64,000 nt of DNA, from positions 408,669-472,668 of the forward strand of contig NZ_KE384070.1 in NCBI RefSeq assembly GCF_000423665.1. The letters are read 5' to 3'. Origin of the DNA: Solirubrobacter soli DSM 22325. GTDB lineage: Bacteria; Actinomycetota; Thermoleophilia; Solirubrobacterales; Solirubrobacteraceae. Position 1 is the first letter of the stretch, and each line of letters opens with the position of its first letter. Positions 17,390 through 25,753 of the stretch are shown in pieces. Position numbers and translations under genes: made by a program. A model generated the notes under the pieces. It was not told the DNA's origin and did no database searches. It was given only the letters and a program-made list of their open reading frames with translations.

Positions 17390-18186
17390 GCCGTCAGGAC
17401 GGTCATGCCACCCAGGCGCAGCGCGTCGGCCTGGGACTCCTCCAGCCCGGTGACGACGACGGTGTCGACGTCGGCGATCGGTGCGATCACGCTCAGGCCG
17501 CGGACCTCGAGTTTGGAGTGGTCGATGAGCAACACGGTGTCGGAGGCCTGTTCGATCATGGTGCGCTTGAGCTCGGCCTCGAGCGGTTCGGCGTCGGTGA
17601 GCATGCCGTTGGCGGCGATGCCCTTGACCGAGAAGAACAGGCGGTCGGCGAAGTGGCCCTGCACGGTGCGCACGGCGAAGGGGCCGACGAAGGACCGCGT
17701 GAGGCGCCGCAGGTTGCCGCCGATGCCGATCACCTCGAGCTCGGGGCCGCCCTCGCGGAACAGGAGCTCCATGACCGGCAGCGAGTTGGTCAGCACGGTC
17801 GCCGCGATGTGGGTCTCGACGAGGCGGCGCGCGACGTAGTAGGTCGTCGTGGAGGAGTCGAGGAAGATCGTCTCGTGGGGGGTGAGCATCCCCACGGCGG
17901 TCTCGGCCAGGCGGGTCTTCTCGTCGGCGTCGACGTCGAGGCGGCGGGCGAACGAGTCCTCGTGCGCGCTGATGGTCGGCAGGACGGCACCGCCGTGGGT
18001 GCGGCGGGCGACGCCGCGGCGCTCGAGCTCGGCGAGGTCGCGGCGGGCGGTCATCGGCGAGACGCCGAACAGCTCCTCGACCTCGGCGACCGTCACCGCA
18101 CCCATGGTGCGCATGCGGTCGGCGATCTCCCGACGGCGCGTCTCGGCCAGGAGGCCTGGCGACTCATCTGATCGTCTGCGTGCGAT
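17386..18186 (-). CDS. rhaR: DeoR-family regulator of the rhamnose operon (probable ATC start)
   Basis: Repressor-type regulator divergent from the rhamnose uptake genes. It has an N-terminal DeoR winged helix (ETRRREIADRMRTMG, then VEELFGVSPMTARRDLAELE) and a C-terminal sugar-phosphate-sensing domain of the ribose-5-phosphate isomerase fold (DSSTTTYYVARRL, GGNLRR, SFVGPFA). The first ATG in frame (18114) would remove the first helix of the DNA-binding domain. The frame stays open upstream, and the only well-placed initiator is ATC at 18186, 8 nt after AGGAGG. CTG 18150 is another possibility. DeoR-type RhaR with the same operon partners is known from Rhizobium leguminosarum. A conservative annotation would be 17386-18114. 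Confidence 0.85.
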   Translation of the reverse strand: MARRRSDESPGLLAETRRREIADRMRTMGAVTVAEVEELFGVSPMTARRDLAELERRGVARRTHGGAVLPTISAHEDSFARRLDVDADEKTRLAETAVGMLTPHETIFLDSSTTTYYVARRLVETHIAATVLTNSLPVMELLFREGGPELEVIGIGGNLRRLTRSFVGPFAVRTVQGHFADRLFFSVKGIAANGMLTDAEPLEAELKRTMIEQASDTVLLIDHSKLEVRGLSVIAPIADVDTVVVTGLEESQADALRLGGMTVLTA

Positions 18187-18200
18187 TGCTATCCCCTCCT
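18184..18200 (-). promoter_or_regulatory. Shine-Dalgarno with ATC initiator for rhaR
   Basis: AGGAGGGG at 18200-18193, then ATC at 18186-18184 in the DeoR frame. No ATG, GTG or TTG occurs in frame between this ribosome-binding site and ATG 18114. An ATA at 18192 is also in frame but too close to the site. Confidence 0.5.
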
Positions 18201-18219
18201 GCGCTCAGACAACCAATAC

Positions 18220-18257
18220 ATGATCGGTTTGTCAAGGAACCACGCGAAACCGATCAT
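18220..18257. promoter_or_regulatory. Inverted-repeat operator between rhaR and rhaT
   Basis: Perfect 11-bp arms ATGATCGGTTT (18220-18230) and AAACCGATCAT (18247-18257), with a 16-bp spacer. The arms lie in a stretch markedly richer in A/T than the rest of the window, in the only gap between the DeoR gene and the uptake operon. A TTGACA on the minus strand (18235-18230) overlaps the left arm and may be the rhaR -35 box. This is the obvious RhaR binding site. Confidence 0.7.
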
Positions 18258-18287
18258 AAAACGCTCAAACAAAACCGCGATTCGCTC

Positions 18288-18316
18288 TTGACAGACCAAG
18301 AGCGCTCTGTTTTGAT
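18288..18316 (+). promoter_or_regulatory. Predicted promoter of the rhamnose operon
   Basis: TTGACA (18288-18293), 17 bp, TTTGAT (18311-18316). A second inverted repeat GCTCTTG (18284-18290) / CAAGAGC (18297-18303) overlaps the -35 box and could be another operator half. Expected transcription start is near 18323, leaving a leader of about 28 nt to the ATC initiator and excluding the upstream GTG at 18319 as start. Confidence 0.6.
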
Positions 18317-18334
18317 CGTGTTCTGTTGTTTCGA

Positions 18335-18353
18335 GGGGGAGGAGCCTCAAATC
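18335..18353 (+). promoter_or_regulatory. Shine-Dalgarno with ATC initiator for rhaT
   Basis: GGGGGAGGAG at 18335-18344, followed by ATC at 18351-18353 in the ABC ATPase frame, 8 nt after GGAGG. The resulting N-terminus (INQQLTAESSTPIIALKGAS) has the usual length before the first ABC domain. The nearest in-frame GTG (18319) lies upstream of the predicted transcription start. Confidence 0.5.
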
Positions 18354-19877
18354 AACCAGCAACTGACAGCTGAGTCGTCGACACCGATCATCGCGCTCAA
18401 AGGCGCCAGCAAGTCCTACGGCGCCGTGCGCGCCTCACGGGACGTCTCGATCGCGCTGAGTTCCGGAGAGGTCCGGGCGCTCGCGGGCGAGAACGGCGCC
18501 GGCAAGTCGACGATCGTGCGCATGCTCGCCGGCGTCCAGCGCCCCGACGAGGGGGACGTGCTGGTGGATGGCGCGCCGGTCACCTTCCACGGCCCGGCCG
18601 ACGCCCGCGACGCGGGTGTCGCCGTGATCTACCAGGAGCCGACGCTCTTCCCCGATCTCTCGGTGGCGGAGAACGTGATGATGGGGCGCCACCCGCTGGG
18701 CTCGCTGCGCCGCATCGACCGCAAGGCGCTGCACCGCCAGGTGCAGGACCTGATGGACCGCCTCGGTGTCACGCTCGACCCCGAGCAGCCGGTCCGCGGC
18801 CTCTCGATCGCCGACCAGCAGATCGTCGAGATCGCCAAGGCGCTCTCGTTCGACGCGCGCGTGTTGATCATGGACGAGCCGACCGCGGCGCTGTCCGGCC
18901 ACGAGGTCGACCGCCTGTTCGGCGTCGTCAAGACCCTGCGCGAGCGCGGCGCCGCGGTGTTGTTCATCTCGCACCGGCTCGACGAGATCTTCACGATCTG
19001 CGACACGGTCACGGTCCTGCGCGACGGCCAGGTCACCCACGACGGCACGACCGCCGCGATGACCACCGACGACCTCGTGCGCCGGATGGTCGGCCGCGAG
19101 CTCAACCAGCTCTTCCCGAAGCAGGAAGCGACCATCGGCGAGACGGTCCTCGAGGTCAAGCGCCTCACGCGCGAGGGCGTGTTCATCGATGTCTCCTTCG
19201 AGGTCCGCCGCGGCGAGATCGTCGCGCTCGCCGGCCTCGTGGGCGCGGGACGCAGCGAAGTGGCACGGGCGATCTTCGGCGTCGACACCCCCGACGCCGG
19301 CGACGTCTACGTCGACGGCCTCAAGCTCAAGCGCGGCTCACCGAGCGCGGCCATGCGCGCCGGCATCGGCCTGGTCCCAGAGGACCGCCGCCAGCAGGGC
19401 CTCGTGATGGAGCTCTCGATCGAGCGCAACATCGGCCTCACCCGCCTGCAGGCGCTGCGCGGCAAGCTCGGCGTGATCGGGCGCGGATCAGAGGCCGAGC
19501 TCGCCTCCGACTGGGCGACCAAGCTGCAACTCAAGTTCCACAAGCTGGCCGACCCGGTCGGCTTCCTCTCGGGCGGCAACCAGCAGAAGGTCGTGCTGGG
19601 GAAGTGGCTCGCCACCGGCCCGAAGGTCCTGATCATCGACGAGCCGACCCGTGGCATCGACGTCGGAACGAAGGCGGAGGTGCACCGATTGATGTCAGAG
19701 CTCGCAGGTGAGGGGCTCGCCGTGCTGATGATCTCGTCCGAGCTGCCCGAGGTGCTCGGGATGGCGGACCGCGTGCTCGTGATGCACGAGGGCCGGATCG
19801 CCCGCGAGCTCACCCGCGAGGAGGCCGACGAGGAGTCGGTCGTGCGCGCGGCGACGGGCCAGAAGGTGGTGGCATGA
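18351..19877 (+). CDS. rhaT: Rhamnose ABC importer, double ATP-binding subunit
   Basis: 508 residues. Cytoplasmic ATPase of a CUT2-type sugar importer with two fused ABC domains. Domain 1 has Walker A GENGAGKST, the Q-loop and LSIADQQIVEIAKAL with Walker B VLIMDEPTAAL. Domain 2 has a degenerate Walker A (AGLVGAGRSEV, as usual for the second domain of RbsA-type proteins), LSGGNQQKVVLGKW and LIIDEPTRGID. It powers RhaP/RhaQ. The start codon is taken as ATC 18351 (see the ribosome-binding-site entry); GTG 18319 is the only nearby canonical alternative. The stop overlaps the rhaP ATG by 4 bp. Confidence 0.92.
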   Translation: MNQQLTAESSTPIIALKGASKSYGAVRASRDVSIALSSGEVRALAGENGAGKSTIVRMLAGVQRPDEGDVLVDGAPVTFHGPADARDAGVAVIYQEPTLFPDLSVAENVMMGRHPLGSLRRIDRKALHRQVQDLMDRLGVTLDPEQPVRGLSIADQQIVEIAKALSFDARVLIMDEPTAALSGHEVDRLFGVVKTLRERGAAVLFISHRLDEIFTICDTVTVLRDGQVTHDGTTAAMTTDDLVRRMVGRELNQLFPKQEATIGETVLEVKRLTREGVFIDVSFEVRRGEIVALAGLVGAGRSEVARAIFGVDTPDAGDVYVDGLKLKRGSPSAAMRAGIGLVPEDRRQQGLVMELSIERNIGLTRLQALRGKLGVIGRGSEAELASDWATKLQLKFHKLADPVGFLSGGNQQKVVLGKWLATGPKVLIIDEPTRGIDVGTKAEVHRLMSELAGEGLAVLMISSELPEVLGMADRVLVMHEGRIARELTREEADEESVVRAATGQKVVA

Positions 19878-20923
19878 GCGTGCAGACGGCAAGCGCGCCC
19901 GCGCCGGCCCCGGCGAACACGCCGAGCCAGGAGCGCCGCTCATTCATCGACACGGTCGTGCGCGCCCGCGAGGTCAGCCTGATCGGCGTCCTCGCCGTGC
20001 TCGTGCTCGCCGTCTCGCTGGCCGAGCCCCGCTTCCTCAACGCGCAGAACCTGCGCGACATCCTGCTCAACGTCACGATCGTGGGCCTGCTCGCGGTCGG
20101 GCAGACGATCGTCGTCGTCACCCGCAACATCGACCTGAGCGTCGGCTCGGTGCTCGGCATCACCGCGTTCTCCACGGGCGTGCTGTTCGCCGACCACAAC
20201 ATGCCGATCGTCCTCGTCTTCATCCTCGGGGTCCTCTTCGGCGCGTTCTTCGGGTTGATCAACGGCGCGATGGTCGCGTTCGCGAAGGTCCCCTCGCTGG
20301 TGATCACGCTCGGCACGCTGTACGTGATCCGCGGCATCGACTACGCGTGGGCGCACGGGCGCCAGATCAACGCCGCCGACATGCCCGACGGCTTCCTGCA
20401 CCTCGGGACGGCCGAGATCGCGGGCATCCCGGTCCTGCCGCTGTTCACGATCGCCGCGATGCTGGTGGTCGGCACGGTGCTCGGCCGCGCCCGTATGGGC
20501 CGCGAGCTGTACGCGATCGGCTCCAACCCCGACGCCGCCAACCTCGCCGGCATCCGCACCACCCGCCGTGTGCTCGGCGCGTTCGTGGCCAGCGGTGCCA
20601 TCGCCGGCCTGGCGGGCGTCCTGTACGCCGCGCGCTACGGCACGCTCGACGCGGCCGCCGGCAATGGCATCGAGCTCGCCGCGGTCTCCGCGGTGGTCGT
20701 CGGCGGCGTCGCGATCTTCGGCGGCGCGGGCACCGTCTACGGCGCCGCGCTCGGCGCGCTGCTGCTGGGCACGATCCGCTCCGCGCTCGTGATCCTGCAG
20801 GTCAACCCCTTCTGGGAGCAGGCGATCAACGGCGCGCTGCTGCTCCTTGCGATCGGTCTCGACGCCTTCCTGGCGCACCGATTGGCGCGCGAACTGCGAA
20901 AGAGGGCGAGCCACCGTGTCTGA
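19874..20923 (+). CDS. rhaP: Rhamnose ABC importer permease
   Basis: 349 residues of the BPD_transp_2 (RbsC-like) family, with about eight to ten membrane segments after a 30-residue soluble N-terminus rich in Ala/Pro. The family signature around NIDLSVGSVLGI and GRELYAIGSNPDAANLAGI (the coupling loop to the ATPase) is intact, as is the C-terminal GGVAIFGGAGTVYGAALGALLLG. It forms a heterodimeric channel with the next gene product and overlaps rhaT by 4 bp. Confidence 0.92.
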   Translation: MSVQTASAPAPAPANTPSQERRSFIDTVVRAREVSLIGVLAVLVLAVSLAEPRFLNAQNLRDILLNVTIVGLLAVGQTIVVVTRNIDLSVGSVLGITAFSTGVLFADHNMPIVLVFILGVLFGAFFGLINGAMVAFAKVPSLVITLGTLYVIRGIDYAWAHGRQINAADMPDGFLHLGTAEIAGIPVLPLFTIAAMLVVGTVLGRARMGRELYAIGSNPDAANLAGIRTTRRVLGAFVASGAIAGLAGVLYAARYGTLDAAAGNGIELAAVSAVVVGGVAIFGGAGTVYGAALGALLLGTIRSALVILQVNPFWEQAINGALLLLAIGLDAFLAHRLARELRKRASHRV

Positions 20924-21914
20924 GCTCAAGTCTCGCCTGGCGCGCTGGGAGACGGTCACCGTCTTCCTGCTGATCGCCTCGATCATCTACGGGACGAGCA
21001 CGTCGGAGGACTTCCTCACCGGCGGGAACCTCAACTCGATCCTGTCGGACATCGTCGAGATCGCGATCATCGCGCTCCCGCTCACCTTGATCATCATCGC
21101 CGCGGAGATCGACCTGAGCGTCGCCTCGGTGCTCGGCCTCACCAGCGCCCTGATGGGCTATCTGTGGAACCACGGCTGGGCGATGGAGATGATCATCCCG
21201 GCGGTCCTCGTCGCCGGAGCCTTGGCCGGAGCCCTCAACGGCGTGCTGGTCACACGCCTGGGCCTCCCCTCACTGGCCGTCACGATCGGCACGCTCGCGA
21301 TGTACCGCGGCCTCGCCTACGTGATCCTCGGCGACGAGGCCGTCGCGGACTTCCCCTCGAAGTTCACCGACTGGGGGTTCGGCTCGTTCGCCGGCACCCA
21401 GATCCCGAACCCGTTCATCCTCTACATCGTGCTGGCGGTCGCCTTCGGCGTCGTCCTGCACTTCACCGGCATCGGGCGCTCGATCTTCGCGATGGGCGCC
21501 AACGAAGAGGCCGCGCACTTCTCCGGCGTGCGCGTCAAGCGGATCAAGTTCTGGCTCTTCGTCATCACCGGCATGGTCTCCGCGCTCGCCGGCATCATCT
21601 TCACCTTCCGCTTCGCCTCGGCGCGGGCGGACAACGCGGCCGGCCTCGAGCTCTCTGTCGTGGCCGTCGTGCTCCTGGGCGGCGTCTCGATCTTCGGCGG
21701 TCGCGGGAACCTGCTCGGCGTCATCTGCGCCGTGCTGCTTCTCGGGACGCTCCGCAACGCGCTGACGCTCAACGACGTCTCCGCCGAGGTGCTGACCATC
21801 GTCACCGGCAGCCTGCTGCTGCTCTCCGTCCTCGGCCCGAGCGTCACCGCCCGGGTGCGCGAGGCCCTACGAACCACCAAATCCCGTGAGGAGGGAAATG
21901 TTCAAGTCCAGTAA
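20916..21914 (+). CDS. rhaQ: Rhamnose ABC importer permease
   Basis: 332 residues from GTG 20916, overlapping the rhaP stop by 8 bp. BPD_transp_2 family, paralogous to rhaP but diverged: AAEIDLSVASVLGLTSALMG and FAMGANEEAAHFSGVRVKRI correspond to the channel and coupling-loop motifs, and GGVSIFGGRGNLLGVICAVL to the final helices. GAGGG-type ribosome-binding sequence (AGAGGGCGAG) precedes the GTG. Starts further upstream in the same frame would overlap rhaP more deeply and lack such a site. Partner of RhaP in the inner-membrane channel. Confidence 0.92.
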   Translation: MSELKSRLARWETVTVFLLIASIIYGTSTSEDFLTGGNLNSILSDIVEIAIIALPLTLIIIAAEIDLSVASVLGLTSALMGYLWNHGWAMEMIIPAVLVAGALAGALNGVLVTRLGLPSLAVTIGTLAMYRGLAYVILGDEAVADFPSKFTDWGFGSFAGTQIPNPFILYIVLAVAFGVVLHFTGIGRSIFAMGANEEAAHFSGVRVKRIKFWLFVITGMVSALAGIIFTFRFASARADNAAGLELSVVAVVLLGGVSIFGGRGNLLGVICAVLLLGTLRNALTLNDVSAEVLTIVTGSLLLLSVLGPSVTARVREALRTTKSREEGNVQVQ

Positions 21915-22980
21915 GGCAGGCCTGGCGGCGCTCACGCTCGCCGGCATGCTGACCGTCAGTGCGTGCGGTTCCACGAAGGACAGCACGGACAAGGAGTCGT
22001 CCAGTGGTTCGGGCGCCTCGTCGGCGAGCACTCCGGCCGCGAGCGGCGGCGGGGAGATCAAGGAGGGCCTGAAGATCGCCTTCTTGCCCAAGCAGATCAA
22101 CAACCCGTACTTCACGATCTCCGACAAGGGCGGCGAGGACGCGGTCAACGCCGTCAAGGGCGAGTTCAAGCGCGTCGGTCCGTCCGATGCCACAGCCTCC
22201 TCGCAGGTCAGCTACATCAACACGCTGACGACGCAGAAGCAGGACGCGATCGTGATCAGCGCCAACGACCCGAACGCGGTCGTGCCGGCGCTGGACAAGG
22301 CGCGCGCGGCGGGCATCAAGGTCGTCACGTACGACTCCGACACCAACCCGAAGGGCCGCGACCTGTTCATCAACCAGGCCGCTGCCGAGGACCTGGGTCG
22401 TTCCGAGGTGCAGCTGCTCGCCAAGCAGATCAACAACGAGGGCAACATCGCGATCCTGAGCGCCACGCCCAACGCGACGAACCAGAACACCTGGATCGAC
22501 TTCATGAAGGACGAGCTCTCCAAGCCCGAGTACTCGAAGATGAAGCTGGTCAAGATCGCGTACGGCAACGACGACGATCAGAAGTCCTTCGAGGAGACGC
22601 AGGGTCTGCTGCAGGCCTACCCCGACCTGAAGGGCATCATCTCGCCGACCACGGTGGGCATCGCGGCCGCCGCGCGCTACCTGCAGGGCTCCAAGTACAA
22701 GGGCAAGGTCAAGCTGACCGGTCTCGGCACGCCGAACCAGCTGCGTGACTTCGTCAAGGACGGCACGATCGACGCGTTCGAGCTGTGGGATCCGGCCAAG
22801 CTCGGCGAGCTCGCCGGCTACGCCGCGGCCTCGCTGGCCTCGGGCCAGATCACCGGCGCCGAGGGCGACAAGTTCAAGGCCGGCGACCTGGGCGAGAAGA
22901 CGGTGGGCGCCAAGGGCGAGGTCCTGCTCGGCCCGCCGACGGTCTTCGACAAGGCCAACATCGACCAGTTCGACTTCTAG
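21898..22980 (+). CDS. rhaS: Rhamnose-binding lipoprotein
   Basis: 360 residues from ATG 21898, with GAGGAGGG just upstream. A lipoprotein signal peptide (MFKSSKAGLAALTLAGMLTV, then SAC with Cys23 as lipidation site) and a Ser/Gly linker precede a type-I periplasmic-binding fold of the sugar-binding family. Recognisable segments are IAFLPKQINNPYF, VISANDPNAVVPALDKA and the ligand-contact Asp in VTYDSDTN. It delivers rhamnose to RhaPQ at the cell surface. The start overlaps the rhaQ 3' end by 17 bp. The C-terminus (KANIDQFDF) matches the RhaS subgroup. Confidence 0.92.
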   Translation: MFKSSKAGLAALTLAGMLTVSACGSTKDSTDKESSSGSGASSASTPAASGGGEIKEGLKIAFLPKQINNPYFTISDKGGEDAVNAVKGEFKRVGPSDATASSQVSYINTLTTQKQDAIVISANDPNAVVPALDKARAAGIKVVTYDSDTNPKGRDLFINQAAAEDLGRSEVQLLAKQINNEGNIAILSATPNATNQNTWIDFMKDELSKPEYSKMKLVKIAYGNDDDQKSFEETQGLLQAYPDLKGIISPTTVGIAAAARYLQGSKYKGKVKLTGLGTPNQLRDFVKDGTIDAFELWDPAKLGELAGYAAASLASGQITGAEGDKFKAGDLGEKTVGAKGEVLLGPPTVFDKANIDQFDF

Positions 22981-23000
22981 TCGGAACGCCGCGCGCACTC

Positions 23001-23303
23001 ATGGAACGTGTCTGCTTTGAGGTCCGGGTGCGCGCGGACCGCCTCGACGAGTATCGCGAGCGTCATAAGGCCGTCTGGCCGGAGATGCTCGCGGCGCTCA
23101 GCGCGGCGGGCTGGTCGAACTACTCGCTGTTCCTGCGCTCCGACGGCCTCTTGATCGGCTACCTCGAGACCGAGGACTTCGGTGCCGCGCAGCGTGCGAT
23201 GGAGGAGACTGACTCCAACGCACGCTGGCAGGCGGAGATGGCGCCGTTCTTCGAAGACGCGCTGACGTTCGCTCGCATCGAAGAGGTGTTCCACCTTGAC
23301 TGA
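23001..23303 (+). CDS. rhaM: L-rhamnose mutarotase
   Basis: 100 residues, close to the usual 104. A dimeric ferredoxin-like enzyme that interconverts alpha and beta anomers of L-rhamnose so the isomerase receives the right form. Conserved elements are the Tyr/His helix (DEYRERHKAVWPEM), the SLFLRSDGLLIGYLE strand and the MAPFFEDAL helix. It starts 20 nt after rhaS and overlaps the kinase start by 8 bp. Also called rhaU in rhizobia. Confidence 0.93.
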   Translation: MERVCFEVRVRADRLDEYRERHKAVWPEMLAALSAAGWSNYSLFLRSDGLLIGYLETEDFGAAQRAMEETDSNARWQAEMAPFFEDALTFARIEEVFHLD

Positions 23304-24627
23304 GTTCGCCGCAATCGATTTTGGAGCTTCGAGTGGCCGAGTGGTCTGCGGCCGCTTCGACGGCTCCGTGATGTCGCTGGAGCCGTGCCACCGGTTCGCG
23401 AACCGCCCCGTGCGGCTCCCGGACGGGCTGCGCTGGAACCTGCTGCATCTCTTCACCGAGGCGGTGGGGGCGTTGCGCGGGCGCAAGCTCGACGGCATCG
23501 GTGTCGATACGTGGGGCGTGGACTATGCGCTCCTCGACGCCGACGGCCGTGTCCTCGGCCTGCCGTTCCACTACCGCGACGAGCGCACGGAGGGTGCGTC
23601 CGGCGTCGCGGGCTACGAGATCACCGGCATCCAGGACATGCCGATCAACACCGTCTACCAGCTGTTGGCCGAGCGCGGCCCGGCGCTGGAGAACGCGGCC
23701 TCGATCGCGCTGGTCCCGGACCTGCTGGCCTACTGGCTGAGCGGCGAGCTGGCCAACGAGGTCACCAACGCGTCGACGACCGCGCTGCTGGACGCGCGGA
23801 CGGGGGCGTGGTCGATCGAGCTGATCGAGCGCCTCGGCCTGCCGGCGCGTCCGTTCGGTGCGCTGGTCGAGCCGGGGACGAACCTCGGCTCGGCGCTGGG
23901 CCACCACGACGTCGACGCGCCCGTCTACACCGTCGCGTCGCATGACACCGCGTCCGCGTATGCCGCGACCCCCTTGCGCGACGAGCACTCGGCAGTCCTG
24001 TCGAGCGGCACATGGTCCTTGCTGGGGCTGGAACTTCCGGCGCCCGTGTTCTCAGATCCCGCGCTGACCAACGAGCGCGGCGTCGACGGCACGATCCGGC
24101 TGCTCAAGAACGTGATGGGCCTGTGGCTCGAGCAGGAGTGCGCGCGCGTCTGGGACGCCGGCTTCACCGAGCTGCACGCCGCGGCGCGCGAGGTCACCGG
24201 CCCGGTGCCCGTGTTCGACCCCGACGACGAGCGCTTCCTGCGCGGCGGCGACATGCCCGCGATGGTCGCCGAGGCGTGCGGCAAGGCGGACATGTCGCGC
24301 GGCGAGATCGTGCGCTCGATCTACGTCTCGCTCGCCACCAAGTACAAGCTCGTGCTGGAGCGGTTGGAGGCCGTGTCCGGTCGCGAGGTGCGCACCCTGC
24401 ACGTGATCGGCGGCGGCGCCCAGAACGCGCTGCTGTGCCAGCTGACCGCCGATGTCTGCGGCCGCGAGGTGCTCGCCGGCCCGGTCGAGGCGACCGCGCT
24501 GGGCAACGTGCTGGTCCAGGCGCGCGCCGCCGGCGAGCTGGGCTCGCTGAGCGACATGCGCGCGGTCTCGGCCGCCTCCTTCCAACCCGTGTCGTACGAG
24601 CCTTCCAAGGAACGTGTCCATGCTTGA
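23296..24627 (+). CDS. rhaB: Rhamnulokinase
   Basis: 443 residues of the FGGY carbohydrate-kinase family: phosphorylates L-rhamnulose to L-rhamnulose 1-phosphate with ATP. N-terminal AAIDFGASSGRVVCG is the phosphate-1 loop, GVDTWGVDYALLD the substrate Asp region, and HVIGGGAQNALLCQLTADV the C-terminal adenosine motif. TTG 23296 is used as start because it alone gives the canonical MTEFAAIDFG N-terminus; it overlaps the mutarotase stop by 8 bp. Somewhat shorter than the roughly 480-residue enterobacterial enzyme. Equivalent to rhaK in rhizobial nomenclature. Confidence 0.92.
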   Translation: MTEFAAIDFGASSGRVVCGRFDGSVMSLEPCHRFANRPVRLPDGLRWNLLHLFTEAVGALRGRKLDGIGVDTWGVDYALLDADGRVLGLPFHYRDERTEGASGVAGYEITGIQDMPINTVYQLLAERGPALENAASIALVPDLLAYWLSGELANEVTNASTTALLDARTGAWSIELIERLGLPARPFGALVEPGTNLGSALGHHDVDAPVYTVASHDTASAYAATPLRDEHSAVLSSGTWSLLGLELPAPVFSDPALTNERGVDGTIRLLKNVMGLWLEQECARVWDAGFTELHAAAREVTGPVPVFDPDDERFLRGGDMPAMVAEACGKADMSRGEIVRSIYVSLATKYKLVLERLEAVSGREVRTLHVIGGGAQNALLCQLTADVCGREVLAGPVEATALGNVLVQARAAGELGSLSDMRAVSAASFQPVSYEPSKERVHA

Positions 24628-25753
24628 CCTGTCGAAACTCGTGATCGAGACCCCGTCGTGGGGCTACGCGGACTCGGGCACCCGCTTCGGCGTCTTCCCG
24701 CAGCCCGGCCGTCCCCGCGACACGTTCGAGAAGCTCGACGACGCCGCCGAGGTGCACCGCCTCACCGGCACCGCGGGCCGCGTCGCGCTGCACTTCCCGT
24801 GGGACGCGGTCGACGACTACGACGAGCTGCGCGGCGCGATCGAGTCGCGCGGCCTGCAGGTCGGCGCGGTCAACCCGAATCTCTTCCAGGACCCCGACTA
24901 CAAGCTCGGCTCGGTCACCCACCCCGACGCGGCGGTGCGCGAGAAGGCGGTCGCGCACATGCTCGAGTGCGTCGAGATCGCCACCGCGCTCGGTGCCACC
25001 GCGCAGTCGCTGTGGCTCGCCGACGGCACCAACTACCCGGGCCAGGACGACCTGCGCGAGCGCCGCCGCCGGCTGCTGGACTGCCTCGGCCGCGTGTACG
25101 CCGAGCTGCCCGCCGCGCAGGAGTTCCTCGTCGAGTACAAGTTCTTCGAGCCCGCGTTCTACGCGACCGACCTGGCCGACTGGGGCAGCGCGCTGCTGAC
25201 CTGCCTGAAGCTGGGCGAGCGCGCGAAGGTGCTGGTCGACCTCGGCCACCACGCGCAGGGCACGAACATCGAGCAGATCGTGGCGTTCCTCGCCGAGGAG
25301 GACCGCCTCGGCGGCTTCCACTTCAACAACCGCAAGTACGCCGACGACGACCTGATCGTCGGGTCGGTCAATCCGTTCGAGCTGTTCCTGATCTTCGTCG
25401 AGTTGACGGCGAGCGACACGCGGGTGGGCGGGACTCGACTGACCATCGACCAGTCCCACAACATCGAGGCCAAGGTCGAAGCGATGACGCTGTCCGTCGT
25501 CAACCTGCAGGAGGCCTACGCCAAGGCGCTGCTGGTCGATCGCTCCGCCTTGCGCGCGGCCCAGCAGGCCTGCGACGTCCTCGCCGGCCACGAGGTCCTG
25601 CTCGACGCCTTCAACACCGACGTCCGACCGGCGTGCGCTGAGGCGCGCGTCGCGCTGGGCGCCGCCGAGAACCCGATCCGCGCCCTCCGCGAGTCCGGCT
25701 ACGCCGCGCGGATGGCCACCGAACGTGAGACCCAGACGGAGCTGACCCGATGA
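24620..25753 (+). CDS. rhaI: L-rhamnose isomerase
   Basis: 377 residues of the TIM-barrel RhaI type found in rhizobia and actinobacteria, distinct from enterobacterial RhaA: converts L-rhamnose to L-rhamnulose using a divalent metal. Visible metal-ligand segments include EYKFFEPAF (Glu), VDLGHHAQGTNIEQI (Asp, His), FHFNNRKYADDD (His, Asp) and TIDQSHNIEAK. ATG 24620 is preferred over GTG 24614 because AAGGA lies 8 nt before it. The overlap with the kinase stop is 8 bp and with the aldolase ATG 4 bp. Confidence 0.93.
   Translation: MLDLSKLVIETPSWGYADSGTRFGVFPQPGRPRDTFEKLDDAAEVHRLTGTAGRVALHFPWDAVDDYDELRGAIESRGLQVGAVNPNLFQDPDYKLGSVTHPDAAVREKAVAHMLECVEIATALGATAQSLWLADGTNYPGQDDLRERRRRLLDCLGRVYAELPAAQEFLVEYKFFEPAFYATDLADWGSALLTCLKLGERAKVLVDLGHHAQGTNIEQIVAFLAEEDRLGGFHFNNRKYADDDLIVGSVNPFELFLIFVELTASDTRVGGTRLTIDQSHNIEAKVEAMTLSVVNLQEAYAKALLVDRSALRAAQQACDVLAGHEVLLDAFNTDVRPACAEARVALGAAENPIRALRESGYAARMATERETQTELTR

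Noticed and set aside
18180..18350. N-terminal extension of the rhamnose ATPase from an upstream start
   Set aside because: The extension would cover the promoter and operator repeats and gives residues (HDRFVKEPRETDHKTLKQNR type) unlike any ABC N-terminus.
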